Source: a bacterium (lineage in GTDB: Bacteria > Bacillota > Clostridia > Lachnospirales > Lachnospiraceae). Taken from it: 64,000 bases of DNA. A model generated the notes under the pieces. It was not told the origin of the DNA. It worked only from the letters and a program-made list of their open reading frames with translations, and ran no database searches. Both the position numbers and the translations under genes were made by a program. The DNA is taken from NCBI GenBank assembly GCA_022774325.1, contig JALFNN010000083.1, forward strand, positions 48,818-112,817, given 5' to 3'. This document shows, piece after piece, positions 28,822 to 38,537 of the stretch. Position 1 is the first letter of the stretch. Each line of letters starts with the position of its first letter.

Positions 28822-29979
28822 ATGATGACAGAGAGATTATATTATGAAGACAGTCATATGGCTGAATTTGATGCGAAGGTCATTTCCTGCGAAAAGTCCG
28901 GGGAAAATTATGAGGTGGTTCTTGACAGAACTGCCTTTTTTCCTGAGGGAGGCGGACAGTCTGCCGATACCGGATTTTTGGAAGATATAAGAATCGTAGA
29001 TGTTCAGGAAAAAAACGGAAGCATTTTTCATAAAGCTGAAGGCTACATTGAGCCGGGCAGTGAAGTAAAGGGAAGGATCGACTGGAAACAGAGGTTCACC
29101 AGGATGCAGCAGCATACAGGGGAGCATATTCTGTCCGGTTTGATCCATAAAAGATTTGGATATGATAATGTGGGATTTCACCTCAGTGATGAGATATGTA
29201 CGCTGGATCTGAATGGCCCAATGACAAAGGAAGAAGTCAGAGAGATTGAAAATGCGGCGAATGAGGCTGTATTTGCCTGCATTCCGGTCGAGGTGTTATA
29301 CCCGTCAAAAGATGAGCTTGCATCTTTGGAATACCGGAGCAAGATCGAGATCGAGGGTCAGGTCCGTATTGTGCGAATACCGGGGTATGATGTGTGTGCC
29401 TGCTGCGCACCGCATGTGGATAATACCGGTGAGATCGGTCTGATCAAACTGATTAGTGTCCAGAACTACAAAGGAGGAGTTCGGCTTACGGTGGTTTGCG
29501 GAAGACGTGCACTGGCAGATTATCAGGCGAAAGAAGACAGTGTAAAAGCGATCATGTTTAGCTTGTCCTCCAAGGAGGAATTGATAGCAGATGCAGTTGA
29601 GAAGTTGAAAGAAGAGACGAATGCATGGAAGATGAAACTGATAGAAGCCAGACGGGAGATGCTTGCAGGGAAAGTAACCGGCATAGAAGAAGGAAAAGCG
29701 TGTGTCTGCCTGTTTGAATCTGGTCTGGAGGGCAGTGAACCGCGTGAACTGATGAATCTGGTTCTGGACCGCAATGTGAAAGTATGCGGAGTATTTGCCG
29801 GGACAGATGATGTTGGATACCGCTATGTGATCGGAAGCCGCACGGAGGATGTCCGGCCTCTTGGAAAAGAGCTGAATCAGGCATTTGAAGGAAGAGGCGG
29901 AGGAAAACCGGAGATGGTTCAAGGGTCATTAAAAGGGGCTGCATCCGAAATAAAGGAGTACTTTATGAAAGTGCAGTAA
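28822..29979 (+). CDS. AlaX-type alanyl-tRNA editing protein with DHHA1 domain
   Basis: A free-standing relative of the AlaRS editing domain that hydrolyses mischarged tRNA-Ala (usually Ser- or Gly-tRNA-Ala). The 385-residue protein has the AlaRS-like beta-barrel, zinc ligands His98 and His102 in HTGEH and a second set CACCAPH (about 192-198), then a C-terminal DHHA1 region ending in GRGGGKPEMVQG. This matches the long AlaX-L form. An upstream TTG at 28792 is possible; GAAGGAAC favours ATG 28822 or 28825. Confidence 0.92.
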   Translation: MMTERLYYEDSHMAEFDAKVISCEKSGENYEVVLDRTAFFPEGGGQSADTGFLEDIRIVDVQEKNGSIFHKAEGYIEPGSEVKGRIDWKQRFTRMQQHTGEHILSGLIHKRFGYDNVGFHLSDEICTLDLNGPMTKEEVREIENAANEAVFACIPVEVLYPSKDELASLEYRSKIEIEGQVRIVRIPGYDVCACCAPHVDNTGEIGLIKLISVQNYKGGVRLTVVCGRRALADYQAKEDSVKAIMFSLSSKEELIADAVEKLKEETNAWKMKLIEARREMLAGKVTGIEEGKACVCLFESGLEGSEPRELMNLVLDRNVKVCGVFAGTDDVGYRYVIGSRTEDVRPLGKELNQAFEGRGGGKPEMVQGSLKGAASEIKEYFMKVQ

Positions 29980-29980
29980 T

Positions 29981-29998
29981 GAAATTCTCATGAATTTC
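29981..29998 (+). promoter_or_regulatory. palindrome upstream of the gltB promoter (candidate operator)
   Basis: GAAATTC (29981-29987) and GAATTTC (29992-29998) form a perfect 7-bp inverted repeat with a 4-nt spacer, 3 nt above the gltB -35 box. It differs from the 15-nt CodY consensus at about four positions. Confidence 0.45.
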
Positions 29999-30001
29999 CT
30001 A

Positions 30002-30030
30002 TTTACTTTTTGAAATAAATGTTGTATAGT
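30002..30030 (+). promoter_or_regulatory. gltBD promoter
   Basis: TTTACT (30002-30007), 17-nt spacer, TATAGT (30025-30030). Confidence 0.6.
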
Positions 30031-30087
30031 GGTGAAATATAAAATGTAACCAGAAAAAGTAACATGATTTCAGAAAGGGCAGGATAT

Positions 30088-33000
30088 ATGAGTAGTCAAA
30101 AAATGAATATGCAGGATGGTTTGTACAGCCCGGATTTTGAGCATGACAACTGCGGAATTGGAGCAGTTGTGGATATCAAGGGAAGGAAAAGCCATGAGAC
30201 AGTCGCCAATGCGCTGAAGATAGTTGAAAACCTAGAACATAGAGCTGGCAAGGATGCCGAAGGGAAGACCGGAGACGGAGTTGGAATTCTGTTACAGATT
30301 TCACATAAGTTTTTCTCCAAGGTCTGTGAACCCCTCGGCATCTTTTTAGGTTCTGAGAGAGATTATGGTGTAGGTATGTTTTTCTTCCCTCAGGATGAAC
30401 TGAAGAGAAACCAGGCAAAGAATATTTTTGAAGTCATTGCAAGAAGAGAAGGCCTGAAGTTTCTTGGATGGAGAGAGGTCCCGATTCATCAGGAAATTCT
30501 CGGGAAAAAGGCAGTTGAGTGTATGCCGTGCATTATGCAGGGGTTCATTGAGCGCCCGGAGAAGATTGAGAAAGGTCTGGACTTTGACCGCCGTCTGTAT
30601 GTGGTAAGGCGTGTGTTTGAGCAGAGCAGTGATGATACATATGTGGCATCCCTTTCCAGCAGGACGATCGTCTACAAAGGAATGTTCCTGGTCAAACAGC
30701 TGCGGCGATTCTTTGAAGATCTTCAGGATCCGGATTATGAATCTGCGATCGCGGTGGTACATTCCCGTTTCAGTACCAATACGAATCCGAGCTGGGAGCG
30801 GGCACATCCGAACCGATTCATAGTGCATAACGGAGAGATCAACACGATACGTGGAAATGCAGATAAGATGCGCGCCAGAGAAGAAAATATGGAATCTGAA
30901 TACCTCAAAGGAGAGCTCTATAAGGTTCTTCCTGCGATCAATATTGCGGGATCAGATTCTGCCATGTTAGATAACGCTTTGGAGTTCATGGTAATGAGCG
31001 GGATGCCTCTCCCGCTTGCGGTTATGATCTCGATTCCGGAGCCATGGGCGAACAACCGAACGATGTCTCAGAAAAAGAAGGATTTTTATCAATATTATGC
31101 GACGATGATGGAACCTTGGGACGGACCTGCATCGATCCTTTTCTCCGATGGAGACTGTATGGGTGCGGTTTTGGATAGAAATGGACTTAGACCATCCCGA
31201 TACTATATCACCGATGATGATACGCTGATCCTTTCTTCTGAAGTTGGCGTGCTGGATATCCCGCCGGAGAAGATCGTAGTCAAGGAGCGAATCCATCCTG
31301 GTAAAATGCTACTTGTAGATACGGTTCAGGGTAAAGTGATCGATGACGATGAACTGAAAGAAGGATATGCAGCATCACAGCCTTATGGTGAATGGCTTGA
31401 CAATAATCTTGTTTGTCTGAAAGATCTGAAGATTCCAAATCTGAAGGTTCCGGAATATACGAAAGAAGAATGCCAGAAGCTTCAGAAAGCATTTGGATAT
31501 TCTTATGAAGAAGTAAATTCTTCTGTGCTGAATATGGCGAAAAACGGAAGTGAAAGTATCGGTGCAATGGGAATTGATGCACCACTGGCAGTCCTCTCCG
31601 AGAAACATCAGTCCTTGTTTGGATATTTTAAACAGATTTTTGCACAGGTAACCAATCCGCCGATTGATGCGATCCGCGAAAAAGTAGTGACATCAACCAG
31701 CGTCTATGTCGGCAGGGACGGGAACCTTCTGGAAGAGAAGGAAGAAAACTGTCATGTCCTGAAGATCAATGATCCGATCCTCACAAATACGGATCTTCTG
31801 AAAATTAAAAATATGAAAGTGGAAGGCTTTAAAGTGGTGGAAATTTCGACCACGTATTTTAAAAATTCCAGCCTGGAAAAAGCGATTGATTATTTGTTTA
31901 TCCAGGTGGATCGTGCAATCCGTGACGGCGCGAATATCCTGATCTTAAGTGATCGTGGTGTAGATGAATACCATATTGCTATGCCTTCACTTTTGGCTAC
32001 TTCCGCAGTGCATCAGCATCTGGTGCGTACTAAGAAGCGTACGAGTGTTGCTGTAATCATGGAAACCGGTGAGCCGAGAGAGGTACATCATTTTGCAACC
32101 CTGCTGGGTTATGGAGCCTCTGCAATCAATCCGTATCTTGCCCATGAATCGATCCGCCAGCTGATTGACGAAGGAATGCTTCAGAAAGATTATTATGCTG
32201 CGGTAAATGATTATAATGAGGCAGTGATCAGCGGTATTATCAAGATTGCGTCTAAGATGGGAATCTCTACGATCCAGTCTTACCAGGGATCTATGATCTT
32301 TGAGGCAATCGGTCTGAAGGCGCAGTTCATTGATAAATATTTTACCGGAACTGTCAGCCGTGTGGGCGGTATCGGAATTGAAGAAATCGCGCAGGATTAT
32401 ATGGCAAGACACTTTGCTGCATTTGATCCATTGGGGCTGGATGTAGATCTGACTTTGAACAGTGTAGGACAGCATAAATCCAAGAGCGGAGGGGAGAAGC
32501 ATCTGTATAATCCACGCACGATTCATATGCTGCAGCAGTCCACAAAACGTGGAGACTATCAGATGTTCAAGCAGTATACGGAAATGGTAGACGAAGAGTC
32601 ACGTGGTATCACCTTACGTGGACAGATGGATTTTAATTTCCCAAAGAAAGGAGTTCCGCTGGAAGAAGTAGAAAGTGTGGATGAAATCGTGAAGCGCTTT
32701 AAGACCGGTGCGATGTCCTATGGATCCATTTCCAAAGAAGCACATGAGACGCTGGCACTTGCTATGAACGCTCTTCATGGTAAATCAAACAGTGGAGAAG
32801 GCGGAGAAGATATCGAACGTCTGGACAGCGATAAATGTTCTGCAATCAAGCAGGTCGCAAGTGGAAGGTTCGGTGTAACTTCCCGTTATCTGGTCAGCGC
32901 CAAAGAAATTCAGATCAAGATGGCACAGGGGGCAAAACCTGGAGAAGGCGGACATCTTCCGGGTGGAAAAGTATATCCGTGGATTGCCAAAACCAGGCAT

Positions 33001-34623
33001 TCTACACCGGGAGTGGGACTGATCTCACCGCCGCCGCATCATGATATATATTCCATCGAGGATCTGGCACAGCTTATTTATGACTGTAAAAATGCCAATA
33101 AGGATGCGAGAATTTCTGTAAAACTGGTATCCGAAGCAGGGGTAGGTACGGTCGCTGCCGGCGTTGCAAAAGCGGGAGCAGGGCTGATCCTGATTTCCGG
33201 ATATGACGGAGGAACCGGAGCGGCGCCGAGAAGTTCCATCCATAATGCAGGACTTCCGTGGGAACTGGGACTCGCAGAAACACATCAGACCCTGATCCAG
33301 AACGGTCTTCGTGAACGTGTACGGATTGAGACAGACGGAAAATTAATGAGCGGGCGTGATGTGGCGATCGCAGCACTTCTTGGTGCTGAAGAATTCGGAT
33401 TTGCAACGGCACCGCTGGTAACAATGGGATGCGTTATGATGAGAGTATGTAACCTGGATACCTGTCCGGTCGGCATTGCAACCCAGAATCCGGAGCTGCG
33501 GAAACGATTCGCAGGAAAGCCGGAGTATGTGATCAATTTCATGCGTTTCATCGCGGAAGAGCTTCGGGAATACATGGCAAAACTGGGAGTGCGTAAAGTA
33601 GATGAACTGGTAGGACGCACCGATCTCCTGAAAGTAAGAGACGTTCCCACTTCTGCGCGTGCGGCTACGCTGGATCTGTCAAGGATCCTTTACAATCCAT
33701 ACGCGAAAGAAAAAAGCGGCATGATCTTCAATCCGAAGAAAAAGTACGACTTTGAACTGGAAAAGACGATGGATATGAAGGTGCTTGTAAAAGAACTTCT
33801 GCCGTCTCTGGAAAAGAAGGAAAAGAGAACCCTGGAACTTGAAGTGTCCAATGTAAACCGTACCTTTGGAACCATTTTTGGCTCAGAGATCACCAGACGT
33901 TATCCGGAGGGACTCCCGGAAGACAGTTATGTAATCAAGTGTCACGGAGCCGGCGGACAGTCATTTGGCGCATTTATACCGTCAGGGCTGACGCTTCAGT
34001 TGACTGGTGACAGTAATGATTATTTCGGAAAAGGGCTGTCCGGAGGTAAACTGATCGTTTATCCACCGAAGGAAGCGAAGTTCAAGGCAAATGAGAATAT
34101 TATAATAGGTAACGTTGCACTTTATGGTGCCACCAGTGGAAAAGCATTTATAAACGGACTTGCGGGAGAACGTTTCTGCGTAAGAAATTCCGGTGCAACT
34201 GCAGTGGTAGAAGGTGTCGGTGATCATGGATGTGAATACATGACCGGCGGACGTGTGGTGATTCTTGGACAGACCGGAAAGAATTTTGCGGCCGGCATGA
34301 GCGGTGGTGTGGCATATGTATTGGATGAAAACAGTGACCTTTACACCAAAGTAAATAAAGAGATGGTAAATATTGAGCATATTACCTCGAAAGCAGATGT
34401 TTCTGAACTCAAGGAAATGATCGAGGAGCATGTGGCAAATACAAATTCGGAAATGGGAAGAAAGATTCTGGAGCATTTTAAAGAATATCTTCCGAAATTC
34501 AAGAAAGTCATTCCACATGATTATGAAAAGATGCTGACTATGATTCTCCAGATGGAAGAAAAAGGATTCAGTAGTGAACAGGCAAAAATTGAAGCATTTT
34601 ATGCGATTAAAAATGGAAGATAG
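30088..34623 (+). CDS. gltB: glutamate synthase, large subunit
   Basis: GltB takes the amide of glutamine and transfers it to 2-oxoglutarate. The 1511-residue protein has the class II amidotransferase domain beginning at the catalytic cysteine Cys22 (HDNCGIGA), implying removal of a 21-residue propeptide, then the central domain, an FMN-binding TIM barrel, the 3Fe-4S loop CVMMRVCNLDTCPVG, and the C-terminal beta-helix with repeated G-G motifs. ATG 30088 has GCAGGA upstream; ATG 30064 has no good site. gltD follows after 12 nt. Confidence 0.97.
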   Translation: MSSQKMNMQDGLYSPDFEHDNCGIGAVVDIKGRKSHETVANALKIVENLEHRAGKDAEGKTGDGVGILLQISHKFFSKVCEPLGIFLGSERDYGVGMFFFPQDELKRNQAKNIFEVIARREGLKFLGWREVPIHQEILGKKAVECMPCIMQGFIERPEKIEKGLDFDRRLYVVRRVFEQSSDDTYVASLSSRTIVYKGMFLVKQLRRFFEDLQDPDYESAIAVVHSRFSTNTNPSWERAHPNRFIVHNGEINTIRGNADKMRAREENMESEYLKGELYKVLPAINIAGSDSAMLDNALEFMVMSGMPLPLAVMISIPEPWANNRTMSQKKKDFYQYYATMMEPWDGPASILFSDGDCMGAVLDRNGLRPSRYYITDDDTLILSSEVGVLDIPPEKIVVKERIHPGKMLLVDTVQGKVIDDDELKEGYAASQPYGEWLDNNLVCLKDLKIPNLKVPEYTKEECQKLQKAFGYSYEEVNSSVLNMAKNGSESIGAMGIDAPLAVLSEKHQSLFGYFKQIFAQVTNPPIDAIREKVVTSTSVYVGRDGNLLEEKEENCHVLKINDPILTNTDLLKIKNMKVEGFKVVEISTTYFKNSSLEKAIDYLFIQVDRAIRDGANILILSDRGVDEYHIAMPSLLATSAVHQHLVRTKKRTSVAVIMETGEPREVHHFATLLGYGASAINPYLAHESIRQLIDEGMLQKDYYAAVNDYNEAVISGIIKIASKMGISTIQSYQGSMIFEAIGLKAQFIDKYFTGTVSRVGGIGIEEIAQDYMARHFAAFDPLGLDVDLTLNSVGQHKSKSGGEKHLYNPRTIHMLQQSTKRGDYQMFKQYTEMVDEESRGITLRGQMDFNFPKKGVPLEEVESVDEIVKRFKTGAMSYGSISKEAHETLALAMNALHGKSNSGEGGEDIERLDSDKCSAIKQVASGRFGVTSRYLVSAKEIQIKMAQGAKPGEGGHLPGGKVYPWIAKTRHSTPGVGLISPPPHHDIYSIEDLAQLIYDCKNANKDARISVKLVSEAGVGTVAAGVAKAGAGLILISGYDGGTGAAPRSSIHNAGLPWELGLAETHQTLIQNGLRERVRIETDGKLMSGRDVAIAALLGAEEFGFATAPLVTMGCVMMRVCNLDTCPVGIATQNPELRKRFAGKPEYVINFMRFIAEELREYMAKLGVRKVDELVGRTDLLKVRDVPTSARAATLDLSRILYNPYAKEKSGMIFNPKKKYDFELEKTMDMKVLVKELLPSLEKKEKRTLELEVSNVNRTFGTIFGSEITRRYPEGLPEDSYVIKCHGAGGQSFGAFIPSGLTLQLTGDSNDYFGKGLSGGKLIVYPPKEAKFKANENIIIGNVALYGATSGKAFINGLAGERFCVRNSGATAVVEGVGDHGCEYMTGGRVVILGQTGKNFAAGMSGGVAYVLDENSDLYTKVNKEMVNIEHITSKADVSELKEMIEEHVANTNSEMGRKILEHFKEYLPKFKKVIPHDYEKMLTMILQMEEKGFSSEQAKIEAFYAIKNGR

Positions 34624-34635
34624 GGGGCGAAAACA

Positions 34636-36135
34636 GTGGGAAAAGCAACAGGATTTATGGATTATGAGAGATGCGACCAGAAATGTGAGTCGCCGATGAG
34701 CAGAATCAAACATTTTTGTGAGTTCCACACGCCTCTGTCTAAGGAGGAACAGGAAATTCAGGGAGCAAGATGCATGTCATGCGGCGTTCCTTTCTGCCAG
34801 TCAGGGCAGATGATCATGGGGATGGCAAGTGGATGTCCGCTTCATAATCTGGTGCCGGAATGGAATGATCTGATCTATCACGGGAACTGGGAGAAAGCAT
34901 ATTATCGATTGGTGAAAACCAATAATTTCCCGGAATTTACATCCAGAGTGTGTCCGGCACTTTGTGAGGCGGCATGTACCTGCGGCCTTCATGGAGATGC
35001 AGTAACTACGAAAGCAAATGAATATGGAATCATTGAAAATGCCTATGAAAAGGGATACGCAAAAGCGCGCCCGCCGAAAGTACGTACCGGGAAAAAGGTG
35101 GCTGTGATCGGTTCGGGGCCTTCCGGACTTGCGGTTGCGGATCAGCTGAACCGTCGCGGTCATACCGTTACCGTATTTGAAAGAGAAGATAAAATAGGCG
35201 GTTTGCTTCGTTATGGAATTCCGAATATGAAACTGGAAAAGCAGGTGATTGATCGAAAGGTCGCAGTGATGGAAGAGGAAGGCGTCATTTTCAAAACGGG
35301 ATGCGATGTGGGAAAAACAGTGAAAGCATCTGAGATTTTGAAAAATTATGACCGCATTGTACTTGCCTGTGGAGCTTCAAATCCAAGAGATATCAAAGTG
35401 CCGGGAAGAGATGCAAAAGGAATTTATTTTGCTGTAGATTTCCTGAAATCCACAACGAAATGCCTGTGGAATCATGGTATGAAGCTGAAAGAGGGAGAAT
35501 ACATTTCTGCAAAGGGCAAGAAAGTTATGGTCATTGGCGGCGGGGATACCGGAAATGACTGTGTTGGTACTGCTGTGCGCCATGGCGCCAAATCTGTGCT
35601 TCAGGTCGAGATGATGCCGAAACTCCCGGATGAGAGAGCGGAGAGTAATCCGTGGCCGGAGTGGCCGAGAATCTGCAAGACGGATTACGGTCAGGAGGAG
35701 GCTGCAGCTGTCTGGGGAAATGATCCGAGAATCTATCAGACAACAGTCAAAGAATTTATTAAAGATAAAAACGGAAATCTTTGTAAAGCTGTTCTTGTAA
35801 AGCTGGAAAGCAAAAAAGATGAAAAGACCGGGCGGATGATGATGGCGGAGGTCGCAGGAAGTGAATACACGGTTGAAGTAGATATTGTCCTGATCGCGGC
35901 AGGATTTCTGGGGAGCCAGGATTACGTAACCAAAGCATTTGGCGTCGAAGTCAATGAAAGAACGAATGTCAAGACTGAGCCGGGAGAATACAAAACGAAT
36001 GTGAAAAATGTATTTACAGCTGGAGATATGCATCGCGGGCAGTCTCTGGTTGTCTGGGCAATCCGGGAAGGCCGCGAAGCGGCCTGCCAGGTGGATCTGG
36101 ATCTGATGCGATATACGAATCTTTATGTACAATAA
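34636..36135 (+). CDS. gltD: glutamate synthase, small subunit
   Basis: GltD passes electrons from NAD(P)H to GltB. The 499-residue protein has an N-terminal Fe-S region with CMSCGVPFC and CPALCEAACTCG, a FAD-binding site VIGSGPSGLAVADQL at about residue 155, and an NAD(P)H site VIGGGDTGNDC at about 300. The start is GTG with GGGGGCG upstream. A terminator closes the operon. Confidence 0.96.
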   Translation: MGKATGFMDYERCDQKCESPMSRIKHFCEFHTPLSKEEQEIQGARCMSCGVPFCQSGQMIMGMASGCPLHNLVPEWNDLIYHGNWEKAYYRLVKTNNFPEFTSRVCPALCEAACTCGLHGDAVTTKANEYGIIENAYEKGYAKARPPKVRTGKKVAVIGSGPSGLAVADQLNRRGHTVTVFEREDKIGGLLRYGIPNMKLEKQVIDRKVAVMEEEGVIFKTGCDVGKTVKASEILKNYDRIVLACGASNPRDIKVPGRDAKGIYFAVDFLKSTTKCLWNHGMKLKEGEYISAKGKKVMVIGGGDTGNDCVGTAVRHGAKSVLQVEMMPKLPDERAESNPWPEWPRICKTDYGQEEAAAVWGNDPRIYQTTVKEFIKDKNGNLCKAVLVKLESKKDEKTGRMMMAEVAGSEYTVEVDIVLIAAGFLGSQDYVTKAFGVEVNERTNVKTEPGEYKTNVKNVFTAGDMHRGQSLVVWAIREGREAACQVDLDLMRYTNLYVQ

Positions 36136-36141
36136 AATAGG

Positions 36142-36175
36142 AGAGAGACTTGAGTAAAAACAGGTCTCTCTTTTT
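36142..36175 (+). terminator. gltBD terminator
   Basis: An 8-bp stem AGAGAGAC/GTCTCTCT with a 14-nt loop and a TTTTT tail. Confidence 0.85.
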
Positions 36176-36222
36176 CTTTATATAAATGCTTTATAAAAAT
36201 GTTACATAAATGTTAAAAAATA

Positions 36223-36251
36223 TTGCAAATCTTTGAGAGTTGCTATATAAT
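36223..36251 (+). promoter_or_regulatory. promoter of the NlpC/P60 gene
   Basis: TTGCAA (36223-36228), 17-nt spacer, perfect TATAAT (36246-36251). The leader to the start codon is about 140 nt; no known riboswitch was recognised in it. Confidence 0.75.
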
Positions 36252-36398
36252 AGTTTTGATTAAAAGAATAATTAAGGAAGTTTTAAGAAACTGAGATACT
36301 CTGATACGAAAAGCCTTGAAAATATGTGTCGTTTAGTGTATGCTTAATTCGTATGGGGTATAAATTTTAGATTTTAATAGAATAAGGTGGGTAACAAT

Positions 36399-37544
36399 AT
36401 GAAGAATAAATTTTTTCGTACACTCGTAGCATCGCTTGTTGTGAGTTCTTGTATTGTAACAACCGTGGGCGCTGCTCCGGATGCGGATACGATTAAGGAA
36501 CAAAGAGATTCGGTACAGAGTCAGGTCAATTCTCTTCAGAGCCAGTTGACTGAAGTGCTTACAGAGATTAATGATCTGGAACGCCAGCTGATTGCAACCG
36601 GAGAACAGATCACACAGGCGACCGAAGATCTGGCGGAAGCTGAGGAAAAAGAGAAAGAACAGTATGAGGCCATGAAGCTTCGTATCAAGTATATGTACGA
36701 AGAAGGCAATAATACAGTGCTGGAGAAGATATTTACTTCCGGAAGCATCGGTGAGATGCTGAGTCAGGCTGAGTATATTCAGAATGTACATAAATATGAC
36801 AGAGATCAGCTCAATGAATATGTTGAGACAAAAGAAAAGATTGCTGATTTGAAGGAACAGCTTGAAGAAGAGCAGAAGGAGCTCGAGGCGACACAGGAAG
36901 AATTTACGGCTAAGAAGGAATCCTTGAATGCGACTCTGGAAGAGAAGAAAGAAGAGGTTGCAGATCTCGATGCGCAATTCCAGGCGGCAGTAGAAGCTGC
37001 GGCTAAGGAAGCAGAAGAAAAGGCACGCAAAGAACGTGAGGCGGCGGAAGCAGCAGCTGCTGCTGAGAAGAATAACAGCAACAAGAATAACAGTAATAAT
37101 AATACGAACAATAATAATAGTAACAATAATAGTAACAATAATACTTCGAAGCCGAGTACCCCGTCGAACAATGGCGGAAGCAGCAGTACAAGCGGAGGCG
37201 GAACGGGCGATACCAGTGTGGCACAGGTAATCGTGAACGCGGCATACAGCCAGCTTGGAACGCCGTATGTATGGGGCGGGACAAGCCCGGGTGTCGGCCT
37301 TGACTGTTCCGGACTTACCCAGTACTGCCACAGAGTAGCTGGAATCTCGATTCCAAGAGTATCAGGTGATCAGGGGGCAGGCGGCAAAGCGGTTTCCAGC
37401 CCGCTGCCGGGTGATATTGTATGTTATTCCGGACATGTTGGAATCTACATCGGTAACGGTCAGATGATTCATGCACCGGAACCGGGAGACGTAGTAAAAA
37501 TCCAGAGTGTATACGGAAATCCATGGTACAGAAGATACTGGTAA
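36399..37544 (+). CDS. secreted NlpC/P60 peptidoglycan endopeptidase with coiled coil
   Basis: A 381-residue exported hydrolase that cuts stem peptides (typically gamma-D-Glu-meso-DAP). Order: signal peptide with likely cleavage after VGA at about 25; long coiled coil (about 30-220) as in CwlO/PcsB-type proteins; an Ala-Glu stretch; an Asn/Ser-rich linker (about 223-270); and the NlpC/P60 domain with Cys303 (LDCSG), His346 (GHVGIYIG) and His358. The start is ATG 36399 with AAGGTGG upstream. CwlO-like enzymes are usually controlled by FtsEX, not present here. Confidence 0.94.
   Translation: MKNKFFRTLVASLVVSSCIVTTVGAAPDADTIKEQRDSVQSQVNSLQSQLTEVLTEINDLERQLIATGEQITQATEDLAEAEEKEKEQYEAMKLRIKYMYEEGNNTVLEKIFTSGSIGEMLSQAEYIQNVHKYDRDQLNEYVETKEKIADLKEQLEEEQKELEATQEEFTAKKESLNATLEEKKEEVADLDAQFQAAVEAAAKEAEEKARKEREAAEAAAAAEKNNSNKNNSNNNTNNNNSNNNSNNNTSKPSTPSNNGGSSSTSGGGTGDTSVAQVIVNAAYSQLGTPYVWGGTSPGVGLDCSGLTQYCHRVAGISIPRVSGDQGAGGKAVSSPLPGDIVCYSGHVGIYIGNGQMIHAPEPGDVVKIQSVYGNPWYRRYW
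37067..37143 (+). repeat. AAT/AAC codon repeat encoding the Asn-rich linker
   Basis: A run of AAY and AGY codons encodes the poly-Asn/Ser linker of the NlpC/P60 protein. The tract is imperfect and microsatellite-like, so its length may vary between strains. Confidence 0.8.
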
Positions 37545-37569
37545 AAAAACATTGAGAAAAAAGAGTCGG

Positions 37570-37600
37570 AATCCTGGCAGAACTATCTGTCAGGATTTTT
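37570..37600 (+). terminator. NlpC/P60 gene terminator
   Basis: An 11-nt arm AATCCTGGCAG pairs with CTGTCAGGATT (one mismatch), 6-nt loop, followed by T residues. Confidence 0.82.
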
Positions 37601-37661
37601 AGTTACCATGCATATGAGAAAAAGCAGTTGTAATAATTCATGTAGAAAGGAAAATCGTCAG

Positions 37662-38537
37662 ATGAGAGTAATAACAGCGAAGAGTGCCGGCTTCTGTTTT
37701 GGAGTAAAGCGGGCAGTGGAAACAGTATATAAACAGCTTGAACTGGAAACAGAAAAGCAGATATATACATATGGTCCGATTATCCATAATGAAGAAGTTG
37801 TGAAGGATTTGGAAGAACGCGGGGTAAAAGTAATACGAAGTGAGGAAGAACTGGAAAAACTGACAGAGGGTCTTGTGATCATACGATCACATGGTGTTCC
37901 CAAAAGAATTTGTGACATGCTGGAGAAGAGGGGAGTTTCATATGTGGATGCCACCTGTCCGTTTGTCAAAAGGATTCATAAAATTGTATCAGAAGAAAGT
38001 GAAAGAGGAAGCTATATTGTGATTGTCGGAGATCCAGAGCATCCGGAAGTGCAGGGAATCCGCGGATGGGCTAAGGATAATGTAAGCGTGATTCAGAATG
38101 CGGAGGAAGCACAAAAATTTTCGCTGAATTCTTGTGGGAATGCGATACCATGTAGACAGAAAGTCTGTGTAGTGGCACAAACGACATTTAATTACAATAA
38201 ATTCAAAGATTTAGTTGAAATTATTTCAGAAAAGGGTTATGATATAAGTGTTTTAAATACGATTTGCAATGCTACGAAGGAGCGTCAGACAGAAGCCAGG
38301 AGCATTGCGGAAGAGGTGGATGCTATGATTGTAATCGGTGACAAGCATAGTTCCAATACCCAAAAGCTATTTGAAATATGTAAAAAAGCATGTAACAATA
38401 CGTACTATATACAGACACTTGGCGATTTGGATACGAATCAATTAAGGTCCGTGGAAACAGTAGGTATTACAGCAGGGGCATCCACGCCCAACAATATAAT
38501 TGAGGAGGTTCAAAATAATGTCAGAATTAACTTTTGA
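37662..38537 (+). CDS. ispH: 4-hydroxy-3-methylbut-2-enyl diphosphate reductase IspH
   Basis: The last enzyme of the MEP pathway, making IPP and DMAPP with a 4Fe-4S cluster. The 291-residue protein has the three cluster ligands Cys12 (GFCFGV), Cys99 (VDATCPFV) and Cys202 (NTICNAT), plus EHPEVQG. AAAGGA precedes the ATG at 37662; the upstream in-frame ATG at 37608 has no site. Its 3' end overlaps the S1 gene by 20 nt in another frame; many clostridia have the two fused. Confidence 0.96.
   Translation: MRVITAKSAGFCFGVKRAVETVYKQLELETEKQIYTYGPIIHNEEVVKDLEERGVKVIRSEEELEKLTEGLVIIRSHGVPKRICDMLEKRGVSYVDATCPFVKRIHKIVSEESERGSYIVIVGDPEHPEVQGIRGWAKDNVSVIQNAEEAQKFSLNSCGNAIPCRQKVCVVAQTTFNYNKFKDLVEIISEKGYDISVLNTICNATKERQTEARSIAEEVDAMIVIGDKHSSNTQKLFEICKKACNNTYYIQTLGDLDTNQLRSVETVGITAGASTPNNIIEEVQNNVRINF

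Noticed and set aside
36252..36398. c-di-AMP or c-di-GMP riboswitch in the leader of the NlpC/P60 gene
   Set aside because: Such riboswitches often precede wall hydrolases, but none of their conserved sequence blocks could be found in this leader.
36806..37284. Antisense frames rich in Leu/Ser/Tyr across the Asn-rich linker
   Set aside because: They are mirror products of the AAY codon repeat and the coiled coil of the NlpC/P60 gene, with no start signals.
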